The notes under the pieces are model-generated. The model ran no database searches. It had not been told where the DNA came from and saw only the letters and a list, made by a program, of their open reading frames with translations. Below, one piece after another: positions 6,500 through 13,469 of a stretch of DNA of 13,495 nucleotides. Every line of letters starts with the position of its first letter. Position 1 is the first letter of the stretch. Position numbers and translations under genes: made by a program. The DNA is from an uncultured Collinsella sp. (GTDB lineage: Bacteria; Actinomycetota; Coriobacteriia; Coriobacteriales; Coriobacteriaceae): assembly GCA_900757385.1 (NCBI GenBank), contig CAAENO010000065.1, forward strand, positions 1-13,495, given 5' to 3'.

Positions 6500-6561
6500 G
6501 GGTAGTCGTTGGGGACGTTCTTAAACGACCAGTCATTAAAGAACGTCCCCAATGACTACCC
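6500..6561. repeat. Long hairpin repeat with GGGGACGTTC arms (23 bp)
   Basis: Arms 6500-6522 and 6539-6561 pair over 23 bp with a single G-U position, and two more A-T pairs extend inward. The arm contains TTGGGGACGTTCTT. It is only 3 bp from the preceding hairpin and 1 bp from the following tandem repeat, so the three form one composite block, similar in style to bacterial REP/BIME clusters. It may also end the aroF/G/H-type gene's transcript from the right. Confidence 0.8.
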
Positions 6562-6562
6562 C

Positions 6563-6610
6563 AAGGAACATCCCAGACTGCCGGCAGAAAAGGAACGTCC
6601 CTAACTGCCG
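6563..6610. repeat. Imperfect tandem repeat AAGGAAC(A/G)TCCC...ACTGCCG
   Basis: Copies at 6563-6583 and 6590-6610 (21 bases each) agree at all but four positions or so. A CTGCCGGCAG palindrome (6578-6587) overlaps the junction. The GGAACGTCCC core matches the right arm of the adjoining hairpin, so it looks like a decayed or partial copy of the same family. Confidence 0.6.
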
Positions 6611-6655
6611 CATCCGGAGTAAGACAACGCCGCAGGTAGAGGACGGCCCGCGTAA

Positions 6656-7687
6656 CTAAACCCGCTCCGCGATCTCGTGGATGAGGTAGTCGGTCTTTTC
6701 CCAGCCCAGGCACGGGTCGGTGATCGACTTACCAAAGACACCGCCATCGACCGGCTGGTTGCCGTCCTCAAGGTAAGACTCGATCATAAAGCCCTTGACC
6801 AGCTTGGAGATGGACTCGTTGCGGCGGCAGCTGTCGAGCACCTCCTTGCAGATGCGGTACTGCTCCAGCGGGCGCTTGCCCGAGTTGTCGTGGTTGCAGT
6901 CGATGACCGCCGCCGGGTTGGCGTAGCCGGCATGCTCGGTATAGCGCTCGGCCAGGCGCTCCAGGTGCTCGTAGTGGTAGTTGGGGTAGGTGCGACCGTC
7001 GAGACCGATGTAGCCACGCATGACGGCGTGTGCGAGCGGGTTGCCGTCGCACTCAACCTCCCAGTTGCGGAAGATGAAGCTTTGATGTGCCTGGGCGGCG
7101 TAGATGGAGTTAAGCATGACGGTGGTGGAACCGGCGGTGGGGTTTTTCATGCCGACGGGCACCGAAATGCCGCTCGACACCAGGCGATGCTCCTGGTTTT
7201 CGACCGAGCGCGCGCCCACGGCAACGTAGCTCAGCAGGTCGACGAGGTACTGGTAGTTGGACGGGTAGAGCATCTCGTCGGCGGTAAAGAAACTGGTCTC
7301 CTCGATGACGCGCAGGTGCATGTGGCGAATGGCTTTAACGCCTTCGAGCAGGTCATCGGGCGCCTCGGGGTCGGGGTTGTGCAGCAGACCCTTGTAGCCG
7401 GTGCCCTTGGTGCGCGGCTTGTTGGTGTAGACACGCGGAATGATGATGAGCTTGTCCTTGACCTCTTCGGCGACCTTGGCCAGTCGGTTCATGTATTCAA
7501 GCACCGAGTCCTCGCGGTCGGCAGAGCACGGGCCGATGATGAGCACCTTGCGCGCGTCCTCGCCGGTAAAGACCTTGGCGACCTCGGCGTCGAATGCCTG
7601 CTTTTTGGCGGTAAGCTCGGCGGAAAGTGGCATTTCCTCGCGGATCTCCATGGGGATCGGCAGCCTGCGTTTGAATTCCATGGCCAT
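6656..7687 (-). CDS. 3-deoxy-7-phosphoheptulonate synthase (DAHP synthase), class I
   Basis: It condenses phosphoenolpyruvate and erythrose 4-phosphate, the first step of the shikimate pathway, in the cytosol. The product is 343 residues from the ATG at 7687, which has GAGGAGG 6 bp upstream; a TTG 15 bp earlier would overlap that site. It belongs to the AroF/AroG/AroH type. Metal ligands by alignment from memory are C54 (IGPCSADRED), H266 (CNHDNSGK), E303 (MIESYLEDG) and D324 (SITDP). PEP-binding elements are PRVYTNKPRT (84-93), GARSVENQEHR (158-168) and PVGMKNPTAGS (177-187). The segment around 141-147, YPSNYQY, differs from the DMITPQY that lines the phenylalanine site in E. coli AroG, so its feedback control may differ. 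No other shikimate gene is in the window. Which paralogue it is cannot be said. Confidence 0.95.
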   Translation of the reverse strand: MAMEFKRRLPIPMEIREEMPLSAELTAKKQAFDAEVAKVFTGEDARKVLIIGPCSADREDSVLEYMNRLAKVAEEVKDKLIIIPRVYTNKPRTKGTGYKGLLHNPDPEAPDDLLEGVKAIRHMHLRVIEETSFFTADEMLYPSNYQYLVDLLSYVAVGARSVENQEHRLVSSGISVPVGMKNPTAGSTTVMLNSIYAAQAHQSFIFRNWEVECDGNPLAHAVMRGYIGLDGRTYPNYHYEHLERLAERYTEHAGYANPAAVIDCNHDNSGKRPLEQYRICKEVLDSCRRNESISKLVKGFMIESYLEDGNQPVDGGVFGKSITDPCLGWEKTDYLIHEIAERV

Positions 7688-7800
7688 ACGGGGCCTCCTC
7701 AATCAATTGATGGCATCGAGAACATTGTCGAATGCTCGGCATTATCCGCTGTCGCACGCTAAAGTGCAACCCCTCGCCGCCCCGAAACCTACCAAATAGG

Positions 7801-7831
7801 GACAGGTTTATTTTGGTAGGTTTTATCTGGG
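7801..7831 (+). repeat. Dispersed 31-bp repeat, copy 2
   Basis: It reads GACAGGTTTATTTTGG and continues to ATCTGGG; its reverse complement occurs at 2472-2502 with one mismatch. Preceding GG gives the GGGAC start seen in other repeats here. It lies about 113 bp upstream of the DAHP synthase start, in a gene-free stretch. The 78 bases between this repeat and 7910 hold nothing I can identify. Confidence 0.75.
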
Positions 7832-7909
7832 GAAACGCCGGCGGATGCCGGGAGGGAGTGGCGCTACGCGGGGCCCTATGGCTGTTGTCGGTTCCCCGGG
7901 AAACACCCT

Positions 7910-8138
7910 GTGGGCAAAAAATGGCAAATATGAGTACTGTTGCTATTGTAGTGCCATATTGCCGGCAAAAGATAATAGACATAACAGATAATATGTTCAT
8001 TAACCTAACACATATAAGCCCGCTATAGAGCTATTTGAGTAATTTAGGAGCGCGTGCAAGCCGTGTGAGCAGCATTTGGTGCTGTTTTGGCTGTTACTAA
8101 AAAGGTGACAGTACTCATATTTGCCATTTTTTGCCCAC
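7910..8138. mobile_element. 229-bp MITE-like element with perfect 31-bp terminal inverted repeats
   Basis: Bases 7910-7940 and 8108-8138 are perfect reverse complements over 31 bp, reading GTGGGCAAAAAATGGCAAAT at the left end. The pairing continues outward as CCCT/GGGG and inward through G-U positions. The 167-base interior is conspicuously AT-rich against the surrounding genes and carries no convincing reading frame. It has a small hairpin (CAGCA/TGCTG near 8070). No clear target-site duplication is visible and no transposase is nearby, so non-autonomous element is an inference. A large structured RNA is the alternative. Confidence 0.6.
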
Positions 8139-8199
8139 GGGGCTTGGAGTGGGCTGTCAATCAGGTCCCAGGGGAGGCAGTTCGAGGCCCAAAGGACAC

Positions 8200-8236
8200 A
8201 AAACGGGGGCGCAGCTCATTCTGCGCCCCCGTTTTT
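8200..8236. terminator. Bidirectional terminator at the end of the ABC exporter operon
   Basis: A perfect 15-bp stem (8200-8214 with 8221-8235) with loop CTCATT has A-runs on the left and T-runs on the right. On the minus strand the stem is followed by GTTTTGT. It lies 28 bp beyond the TAA of the second exporter gene and is the natural end of the marR-ABC-ABC transcript. Confidence 0.9.
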
Positions 8237-8263
8237 GGGTATTGCGGTTGTTTGCCGCCGGTT

Positions 8264-10120
8264 TTACGCCGCTTCGTCGAACTGCGAGTTGTACAGGTCG
8301 GCGTAGAAGCCGCCCTGGGCGAGCAACTCGTCGTGTGTGCCCTTCTCGACGATGTCGCCGTCGCGAATCACCAAGATTACGTCGGCGTTGCGGATCGTGG
8401 ACAGGCGATGCGCGATGACAAAGCTCGTGCGGCCCTGCATCAGCGCATCCATGGCGCGTTGGATGAGCTCCTCGGTTCGGGTGTCCACGTTAGAGGTCGC
8501 CTCGTCCAGAATCAGCGCCGGACGGTCGGCTAAAATGGCGCGGGCGATGGTCACGAGCTGGCGCTGACCCTGCGACAGGTTAGTGCCCTCCTCGTTGATC
8601 ATAAAGTCGTAGCCACCGGCGAGCGTATGGATAAAGTGGTCGCAGCGTGCGGCGCGTGCGGCGGCCTCGACCTCGGCGTCGGTCGCATCGGGGCGTCCGT
8701 AGCGGATGTTCTCGCGGATGGTGCCGTTAAACAGCCAGGTGTCCTGCAGCACCATGGCAAACTCGCCGCGAAGTGCCGCGCGGTCCCAGTCACGCACGTC
8801 AATGCCCTCGACGCGCAGCGAGCCGCCGTCCACATCGTAGAAGCGCTGCAGCAGCTTAATGAGCGTGGTCTTGCCGGCGCCGGTGGGGCCGACGATGGCG
8901 ATGGTCTGGCCGGGCTCGGCCTCGCAGCTAAAGTCGTGGATGATGGTCTTGTCGGGCGTGTAGCCAAACTTGACATGGTCGAACTCCACGTGGCCGGGGC
9001 GCTTCTCGGGAATCTGCGCGTCGGCCTTCTGCTCTTCCTCGGGCGCGGCCAGGAACTCAAACACGCGCTCGGTGGCGGCGGCCATCGACTGCATCGTGTT
9101 GCTCACGTTGCCCAGCTGCTGCACCGGCTGCGTAAAGTTGCGAACGTACTGGATAAAGCTCTGAATGTCGCCGGGCGTGGCATTGCCGGTCAGCGCGAGC
9201 TGCGCGCCTACCACGACGACGCCCACGTAGCCCATGTTGCCCACCAGGCTCATAAGCGGCATCATCAGGCCCGACAGGAACTGCGAGCGCCAGCCACTAA
9301 TAAAGAGACGGTCGTTTTGACGGTCGAACTCCTCGATTGAGGCCTCGGCGCGGTCGAACACCTGAATAACGTTCTGGCCGGCAAAGTCCTCCTCGATAAT
9401 GCCGTTGACGGCGCCCAGGACTTGCTGTTGCTCGCGGAAGTACGGCTGCGAGAAGTGAATCATCACGGTCAGGATAATCGCGGCAGCCGGCAGCGTGAGC
9501 ACGGTGACGCCGGTGAGCGGCAGACTGATCGACAGCATCATGACGAGCACGCCGATAATCTGCGTCACCGATGTGATGAGTTGTGTCACGCTCTGGTTGA
9601 GTGACTGACCCAGCGTGTCGACATCGTTGGTGATGCGGCTGAGCACGTCGCCCTTGCTGTGGCCGTTGAAGTAGCTCATCGGCACGACAGCGATCTTGGC
9701 GGCGATCTCCTTGCGCATGCGGTAGCAAATCTTTTGCGTGACGCCGGTCATGAGCCAGCCCTGGATGAGGCCGCAGACAGAGCTTGCCAGATACAGGCAG
9801 AGCAAAAAGCCGAGCGTCTTGGCGATCCAGGCAAAGTCAACGTCGCCGGTACCGTTGACCTTGGCAACCAGGCCCTCGAACAGCTTGGTCGTAACCTGGC
9901 CGAGCACCTTGGGCCCCACAATGTTAAAGATGACCGAGCATACGGCAAAGGCGACGGCGGCAAACACGGCAATCTTGTGCTGGCCGATATAGCCGAGCAG
10001 CTGCCTCATGGTGCCCTTAAAGTCCTTGGCCTTTTCGCCGCGGCCCATACCACCCATGCGGCCCATGGGACCGCGCCGGCGGGTGGGCTTGGGAATCTGA
10101 GTCTTGGTCTCGTCTGCCAT
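8264..10120 (-). CDS. ABC exporter half-transporter, consensus ATPase subunit of a heterodimer
   Basis: A 618-residue fusion of a membrane domain (six helices, about 45-345) and an ATPase domain (about 375-618). The N-terminus is basic and Gly/Met-rich (RRRGPMGRMGGMGRGEKAKDFKG), a feature common in LmrCD-like multidrug exporters. ATPase motifs are Walker A GPTGAGKTT (411-419), Q-loop Q459, signature LSQGQ (515-519), Walker B ALILDE (535-540) and H-loop H571. The catalytic Glu and the His are intact, but the signature has Gln for the usual Gly. Its ATG overlaps the TAA of the upstream subunit by one base, and the AAGGAGG site lies within that gene's last codons, so translation is coupled. With its partner it should form a membrane exporter of hydrophobic drugs, lipids or peptides; the cargo is unknown. 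Confidence 0.92.
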   Translation of the reverse strand: MADETKTQIPKPTRRRGPMGRMGGMGRGEKAKDFKGTMRQLLGYIGQHKIAVFAAVAFAVCSVIFNIVGPKVLGQVTTKLFEGLVAKVNGTGDVDFAWIAKTLGFLLCLYLASSVCGLIQGWLMTGVTQKICYRMRKEIAAKIAVVPMSYFNGHSKGDVLSRITNDVDTLGQSLNQSVTQLITSVTQIIGVLVMMLSISLPLTGVTVLTLPAAAIILTVMIHFSQPYFREQQQVLGAVNGIIEEDFAGQNVIQVFDRAEASIEEFDRQNDRLFISGWRSQFLSGLMMPLMSLVGNMGYVGVVVVGAQLALTGNATPGDIQSFIQYVRNFTQPVQQLGNVSNTMQSMAAATERVFEFLAAPEEEQKADAQIPEKRPGHVEFDHVKFGYTPDKTIIHDFSCEAEPGQTIAIVGPTGAGKTTLIKLLQRFYDVDGGSLRVEGIDVRDWDRAALRGEFAMVLQDTWLFNGTIRENIRYGRPDATDAEVEAAARAARCDHFIHTLAGGYDFMINEEGTNLSQGQRQLVTIARAILADRPALILDEATSNVDTRTEELIQRAMDALMQGRTSFVIAHRLSTIRNADVILVIRDGDIVEKGTHDELLAQGGFYADLYNSQFDEAA

Positions 10121-12486
10121 TAGCGCTCGCCTCCTTCCATGACGGCTTCAATCTCTTCTTGGGTAAGCCCCAACTCCTCGGCGGAAAGCTGCGACTGTGC
10201 GATCTCCAGGTATGCCGGGCAGTTGTGCAGCAGTTCCTCGTGCGTGCCGGTGCCCACTACGTGGCCGTCGTCGAGCACGATGATCTGATCGGCGTGCATG
10301 ATGGTCGCGATGCGCTGGGCCACGACCACGAGCGCGGCGTCGGTAACGTTTTTGGCAAGCTCCTCGCGCAGGCGCGCGTCGGTCTTGTAGTCGAGGGCGC
10401 TAAACGAGTCATCGAACACCACGACCTCGGGCTTTTTGGCCAACGCGCGGGCGATGGCCAGGCGCTGGCGCTGACCGCCCGAGACATTGGAGCCGCCCTG
10501 GCTGATGGGGGAGTCGTAGCCGCCCTCGCGCTCGGCGATAAAGTCCTCGGCCTGTGCGATGCGTGCCGCCTGGCGCATGTCATCATCGCTCACCATGTCG
10601 CCGGCAAATTTGAGGTTGCTCTCGACAGTGCCCGAGAACAGACGCCCCTGCTGCGGGATATAGCCAATGCGGCGGCGAAGCTCGGAAAGGGTCATATCGC
10701 GCACGTCGATGCCGTCGAGCGAAATGCTGCCGCCGGTGACGTCGTACAGGCGCGGGATGAGCTGCACAAGCGTGGACTTGCCCGAACCCGTGGAGCCGAT
10801 GATGCCGAGCATCTGGCCGGCGTGCGTGGTGAAGTTCACACCGCTGATGACATCGGCGTGGGCATCGGGATACTGGAAGCTCACGTCGTGGAAGGCGAGC
10901 TCACCGCGCGGCGCGTTGGCCGCGGGCAGTTTGGGCGAGACGGGGTCGTTGATGCTCGTGGGACAGGTGATGACCTCTTCCACGCGCTCGGCTGCGACCT
11001 CGGCGCGGGGCAGGATGACCGAAACCATGGTGAGGATCATAAACGCCATGACGATCTGCATGGTGTAGGAGATAAACGCCATCATGTTGCCGACCTGCAT
11101 CACGCCGTCGGACACGCCCTGCGCACCAAACCAGACGATAAGCACGGTGATGCAGTTCATGACGAGCATCATGAGCGGCATCATAAAGCTCATGGCGCGG
11201 TTGGTGTAGAGCTGCGTGGTCATCAGGTCGAGGGACGCCTGGTCAAAGCGCTCGAGCTCATGCTCCTCGCGGTTAAACGAGCGGATGGGCATAAGGCCGT
11301 CGAGCAGCTCGCGGGCGGTAAGGTTCACGCGGTCCACAAAGCTCTGCATCTTTTTGAACTTGGGCATGGTGAGGCCCATAAGCACGCCGACGACGGCCGA
11401 GACCGCGATGATGGCCACGGCGATGGTCCACTCCAGGCCGGTGTGGTTGGCCAGGACGCGCATGACGGCGACGATGCCCATGACGGGGGCCATCAGGCAC
11501 ATGCGGATAAACAGGGTTGCGGCCATCTGAATCTGCTGAATGTCGTTGGTGCAGCGGGTGATGAGCGAGGCCTGGCTAAACTTGCCCACCTCGGCCGGCG
11601 AGAAGTGCATAACCTTGTTGAAGGTCTCGCGGCGCAGGTCGCGGGCGATGGAGCAGGCGGTGCGCGAAGCCACGGCACCGGTCAGGATGGTGGCGACCAG
11701 CGACACCAGACACAGACCAAACATCGTGGTCGCCATGCGGCCCAGGTAGGCGTTCTGCACGTCGGCGGGGTCGATACCCTGTGCCTTGTACTCGTCCTGC
11801 ACATAGCTCACGGCGCGTTGGGTCACGATGGAGCCCGACATGGAGCCCATTTTGTCCGCCATACCGTTGGCGCCCTCGACGAGCTTGCCTTGGTCGATTA
11901 GGCCGCCTTCAACGCCTAGACGCAGGCTCTTCATGGTGATCTTGCCGCCGTCGGCATCAATCTGCTTTTGCATATTCTGCGCCGCTGCGGCCTTTTGCTG
12001 CATCTTGGCGAGCTGGTCGGGCGTCATCGCTGCCATTTGCTCGGGCGTGGGCATGGCTTGGGCGTCGCTGTTGCCTTTCTCGCTGGACGCGCCCATCATG
12101 TCGCCCATGGAGCTGGCGTCGATGCCTTGGTTGAGCGAAAGGACGACGGTCTCGGGCAGGCTCATGATATCGGCAATCTTGCCGCCGTCGGCGCGCTCAT
12201 CCTCGGTTCCCCTGTACGTGCGAATGCCGTTTTTGTCTGCCCTGCCAAACGCAGCTTCTACTGTCTTGGCGTCTTTGGCGCTCATAAAGAGTTCGAGGTC
12301 GTCGAGCGATTCGGCACGAATGGTGTCGGGCACGGGCGAGGCGATGCCGCCTTGCTGCACGCCCACGTCGACGATGTCGCTCATATAGGTAGGCAGTGCC
12401 AGATCGGCGTTACAGCTGATTACGATAAGTACGATAGCTGCGAACAGTGATGGGACATGCTTTTTAAAGAGCTTGAGAATCCTCAC
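10120..12486 (-). CDS. ABC exporter half-transporter with large extracytoplasmic insertion, degenerate ATPase subunit
   Basis: A 788-residue protein from a GTG at 12486 with AAGGAG 9 bp upstream. The GTG overlaps the marR stop as GTGA. Helix 1 (about 12-34) is followed by an insertion of some 200 residues (about 45-250) rich in Met, Gln and Ala (for example TPEQMAAMTPDQLAKMQQK), which should lie outside the membrane. Five further helices run from about 250 to 495. ATPase motifs are GSTGSGKST (564-572), a Q-loop at PQQ (611-613), signature VSGGQ (668-672), Walker B VVVFDD (688-693) and VVAQR (721-725). Asp693 replaces the catalytic Glu and Gln724 the H-loop His. These changes fit the degenerate half of heterodimeric exporters such as TM287/288 or BmrCD. 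Usual half-transporters are about 580 residues. Confidence 0.92.
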   Translation of the reverse strand: MRILKLFKKHVPSLFAAIVLIVISCNADLALPTYMSDIVDVGVQQGGIASPVPDTIRAESLDDLELFMSAKDAKTVEAAFGRADKNGIRTYRGTEDERADGGKIADIMSLPETVVLSLNQGIDASSMGDMMGASSEKGNSDAQAMPTPEQMAAMTPDQLAKMQQKAAAAQNMQKQIDADGGKITMKSLRLGVEGGLIDQGKLVEGANGMADKMGSMSGSIVTQRAVSYVQDEYKAQGIDPADVQNAYLGRMATTMFGLCLVSLVATILTGAVASRTACSIARDLRRETFNKVMHFSPAEVGKFSQASLITRCTNDIQQIQMAATLFIRMCLMAPVMGIVAVMRVLANHTGLEWTIAVAIIAVSAVVGVLMGLTMPKFKKMQSFVDRVNLTARELLDGLMPIRSFNREEHELERFDQASLDLMTTQLYTNRAMSFMMPLMMLVMNCITVLIVWFGAQGVSDGVMQVGNMMAFISYTMQIVMAFMILTMVSVILPRAEVAAERVEEVITCPTSINDPVSPKLPAANAPRGELAFHDVSFQYPDAHADVISGVNFTTHAGQMLGIIGSTGSGKSTLVQLIPRLYDVTGGSISLDGIDVRDMTLSELRRRIGYIPQQGRLFSGTVESNLKFAGDMVSDDDMRQAARIAQAEDFIAEREGGYDSPISQGGSNVSGGQRQRLAIARALAKKPEVVVFDDSFSALDYKTDARLREELAKNVTDAALVVVAQRIATIMHADQIIVLDDGHVVGTGTHEELLHNCPAYLEIAQSQLSAEELGLTQEEIEAVMEGGER

Positions 12487-12932
12487 TTGGCATTTCTCCT
12501 TTCTTGATTGCAGTCGATAATTTCGTTGAGACGCCTTAGAAGGCGCACCATCTCTTGGGTATCTGTTTCGCCGAGCTGCTCGAGGAAGGCCGCGGTGCGC
12601 TCCTCGAATTCCCGACGTTTGATTTCGAGATTCTGGAATCCCTTGTCGGTCATCGTGACGTGTACACGACGACGGTCGGTCTTTGAGTGCTCGCGCTCGA
12701 CCCAGCCCTTGGCTTCGAGAGTGCGTAAGATATTGGCGATGCGGGCACTCGAGACCCAGGCGCGATTTGCGAGTTCGCTCGGCGTGAGCGAACCGCCAGC
12801 GAGCATGAGAGCGCGCATGACGGCCATCTCGCCGCCGAGAGCTTTGTCCGCAAAGCGCGAAATGCGCTGATGCATGCTGCCAAACTCAGTTAAAAGCTGA
12901 CGCCCAAGCTCATGGAAATCGGTATCTTCCAC
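12483..12932 (-). CDS. MarR family transcriptional regulator
   Basis: A 149-residue winged-helix repressor of normal length. The helix-turn-helix is LTPSELANRAWVSSARIANI (49-68), followed by LRTLEAKGWVERE. The wing is DRRRVHVTMTDKG (86-98) with its Asp-Arg-Arg motif, and long helices for dimerisation lie at both ends. The start is a GTG at 12932, with a modest AGGGG upstream. It is the first gene of a three-gene operon with the two ABC subunits, and its stop overlaps the next start by four bases. MarR proteins commonly repress their own efflux operon and let go when a toxic ligand binds. A dyad over the start codon supports that here. The ligand is unknown. Confidence 0.9.
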   Translation of the reverse strand: MEDTDFHELGRQLLTEFGSMHQRISRFADKALGGEMAVMRALMLAGGSLTPSELANRAWVSSARIANILRTLEAKGWVEREHSKTDRRRVHVTMTDKGFQNLEIKRREFEERTAAFLEQLGETDTQEMVRLLRRLNEIIDCNQERRNAK

Positions 12933-12972
12933 CGAAAACCCCTAACACTAGAAACTATTTTCGGTGAAAGAT
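12924..12972. promoter_or_regulatory. 15-bp inverted repeat over the marR start, candidate MarR operator
   Basis: ATCTTCCACCGAAAA (12924-12938) pairs with TTTTCGGTGAAAGAT (12958-12972), with one mismatch, across 19 bases. The left arm contains the GTG start codon. An extra GGTATC/GATACC pair (12921-12926, 12973-12978) flanks it with an offset of three bases. Repression by blocking transcription start is the likely use. A half-site, TTCGGTGAA, recurs at 13171-13179. Confidence 0.5.
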
Positions 12973-13008
12973 GATACCCCTGTATGCACACCTTATGCGG
13001 TAGATTTT

Positions 13009-13082
13009 GGGACATGCCTAGAAAACTCTCCGTACACCGTCGGTACCAGCAAAGTTGGGGGCAGATCGTTAGACATGTCCTA
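13009..13082. repeat. Possible GGGACATG-ended repeat element
   Basis: GGACATG (13010-13016) and its complement CATGTCC (13074-13080) bracket 57 bases. The flanks TTTTG and CTAAA are partly complementary too. The GGGAC-type end recalls the other intergenic elements of the window. The arms are only 7 bp long, so confidence is limited. Confidence 0.35.
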
Positions 13083-13469
13083 AAGCCTACTCAGAGGCAC
13101 TTTACCCTGCTAAAGCTGGCATAACAGCTAGAGTGAAGGACGTATAAAGGCAAGGGGAAATATCAAATAATTCGGTGAACGGTAGCTGATGGCGGGCGCG
13201 TTTCCTGCGGATTTGTTGAAAACGCTCTAATGACACAAAAAAAGGAACATATAACAGCCCTGATGAAGGGGGTGGCTATGTTATCCTTCACTAACGGGTG
13301 AAATCTTGGGTTTAGGGTTGCAAGACCAAGGTGAATAAACGTTTTTCCCTGTGCTAATGTGCGGCGGAAAGCGAATGAAGCCGGTCATGCAGGTCTAACA
13401 TTCAAGAATTCAATAAGCAGCGGTGTGAGAGAGCGCCGCATTACACGTAACTAGGAGCGTGGTTACACA
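13083..13469 (+). other. Long non-coding leader/promoter region of the probable pflB
   Basis: About 390 bases without a convincing gene precede the start at 13470. Visible structures are AGCTG/CAGCT (13114-13129), a bulged stem ATAACAGCC with GGC-TA-TGTTAT (13251-13284), TTCAC/GTGAA (13287-13302) and GCGGTG/CGCCGC (13420-13439), the last about 30 bases before the start codon. I could not fix a promoter or an Rex, FNR or known riboswitch motif. The composition suggests a regulated 5' region. Confidence 0.4.

Noticed and set aside
6677..7762. Long open frame opposite the DAHP synthase gene
   Set aside because: The composition is Val/Gly/Asp/His-rich as expected from the reverse strand of a GC-rich gene, and the DAHP synthase motifs on the other strand are unmistakable.
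7497..8000. Minus-strand open frame running from the element into the start of the DAHP synthase gene
   Set aside because: It runs through two repeats and the wrong frame of a confident gene, so it is not a plausible protein.
7688..8263. Complete insertion sequence
   Set aside because: There are inverted ends, but no transposase frame or catalytic motif lies inside or next to them.
8087..8533. Open frame crossing the MITE-like end, the operon terminator and the end of the ABC gene
   Set aside because: It spans a repeat arm and a terminator and lies antisense to coding sequence. There is no start signal.
10159..11901. 580-codon open frame opposite the degenerate ABC subunit
   Set aside because: A His/Asp/Gly/Ala-rich shadow without domains. 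The minus strand holds all ABC motifs in order.
13083..13469. ZTP riboswitch (pfl motif) upstream of the pflB-like gene
   Set aside because: I looked for the conserved CCGCCUGGGC-type 3' hairpin and the GG-rich 5' part and found neither.
12979..13469. tRNA or rRNA gene in the long gap
   Set aside because: No GGTTCGAATCC-like T-loop with matching acceptor arms and no rRNA-like stretch.
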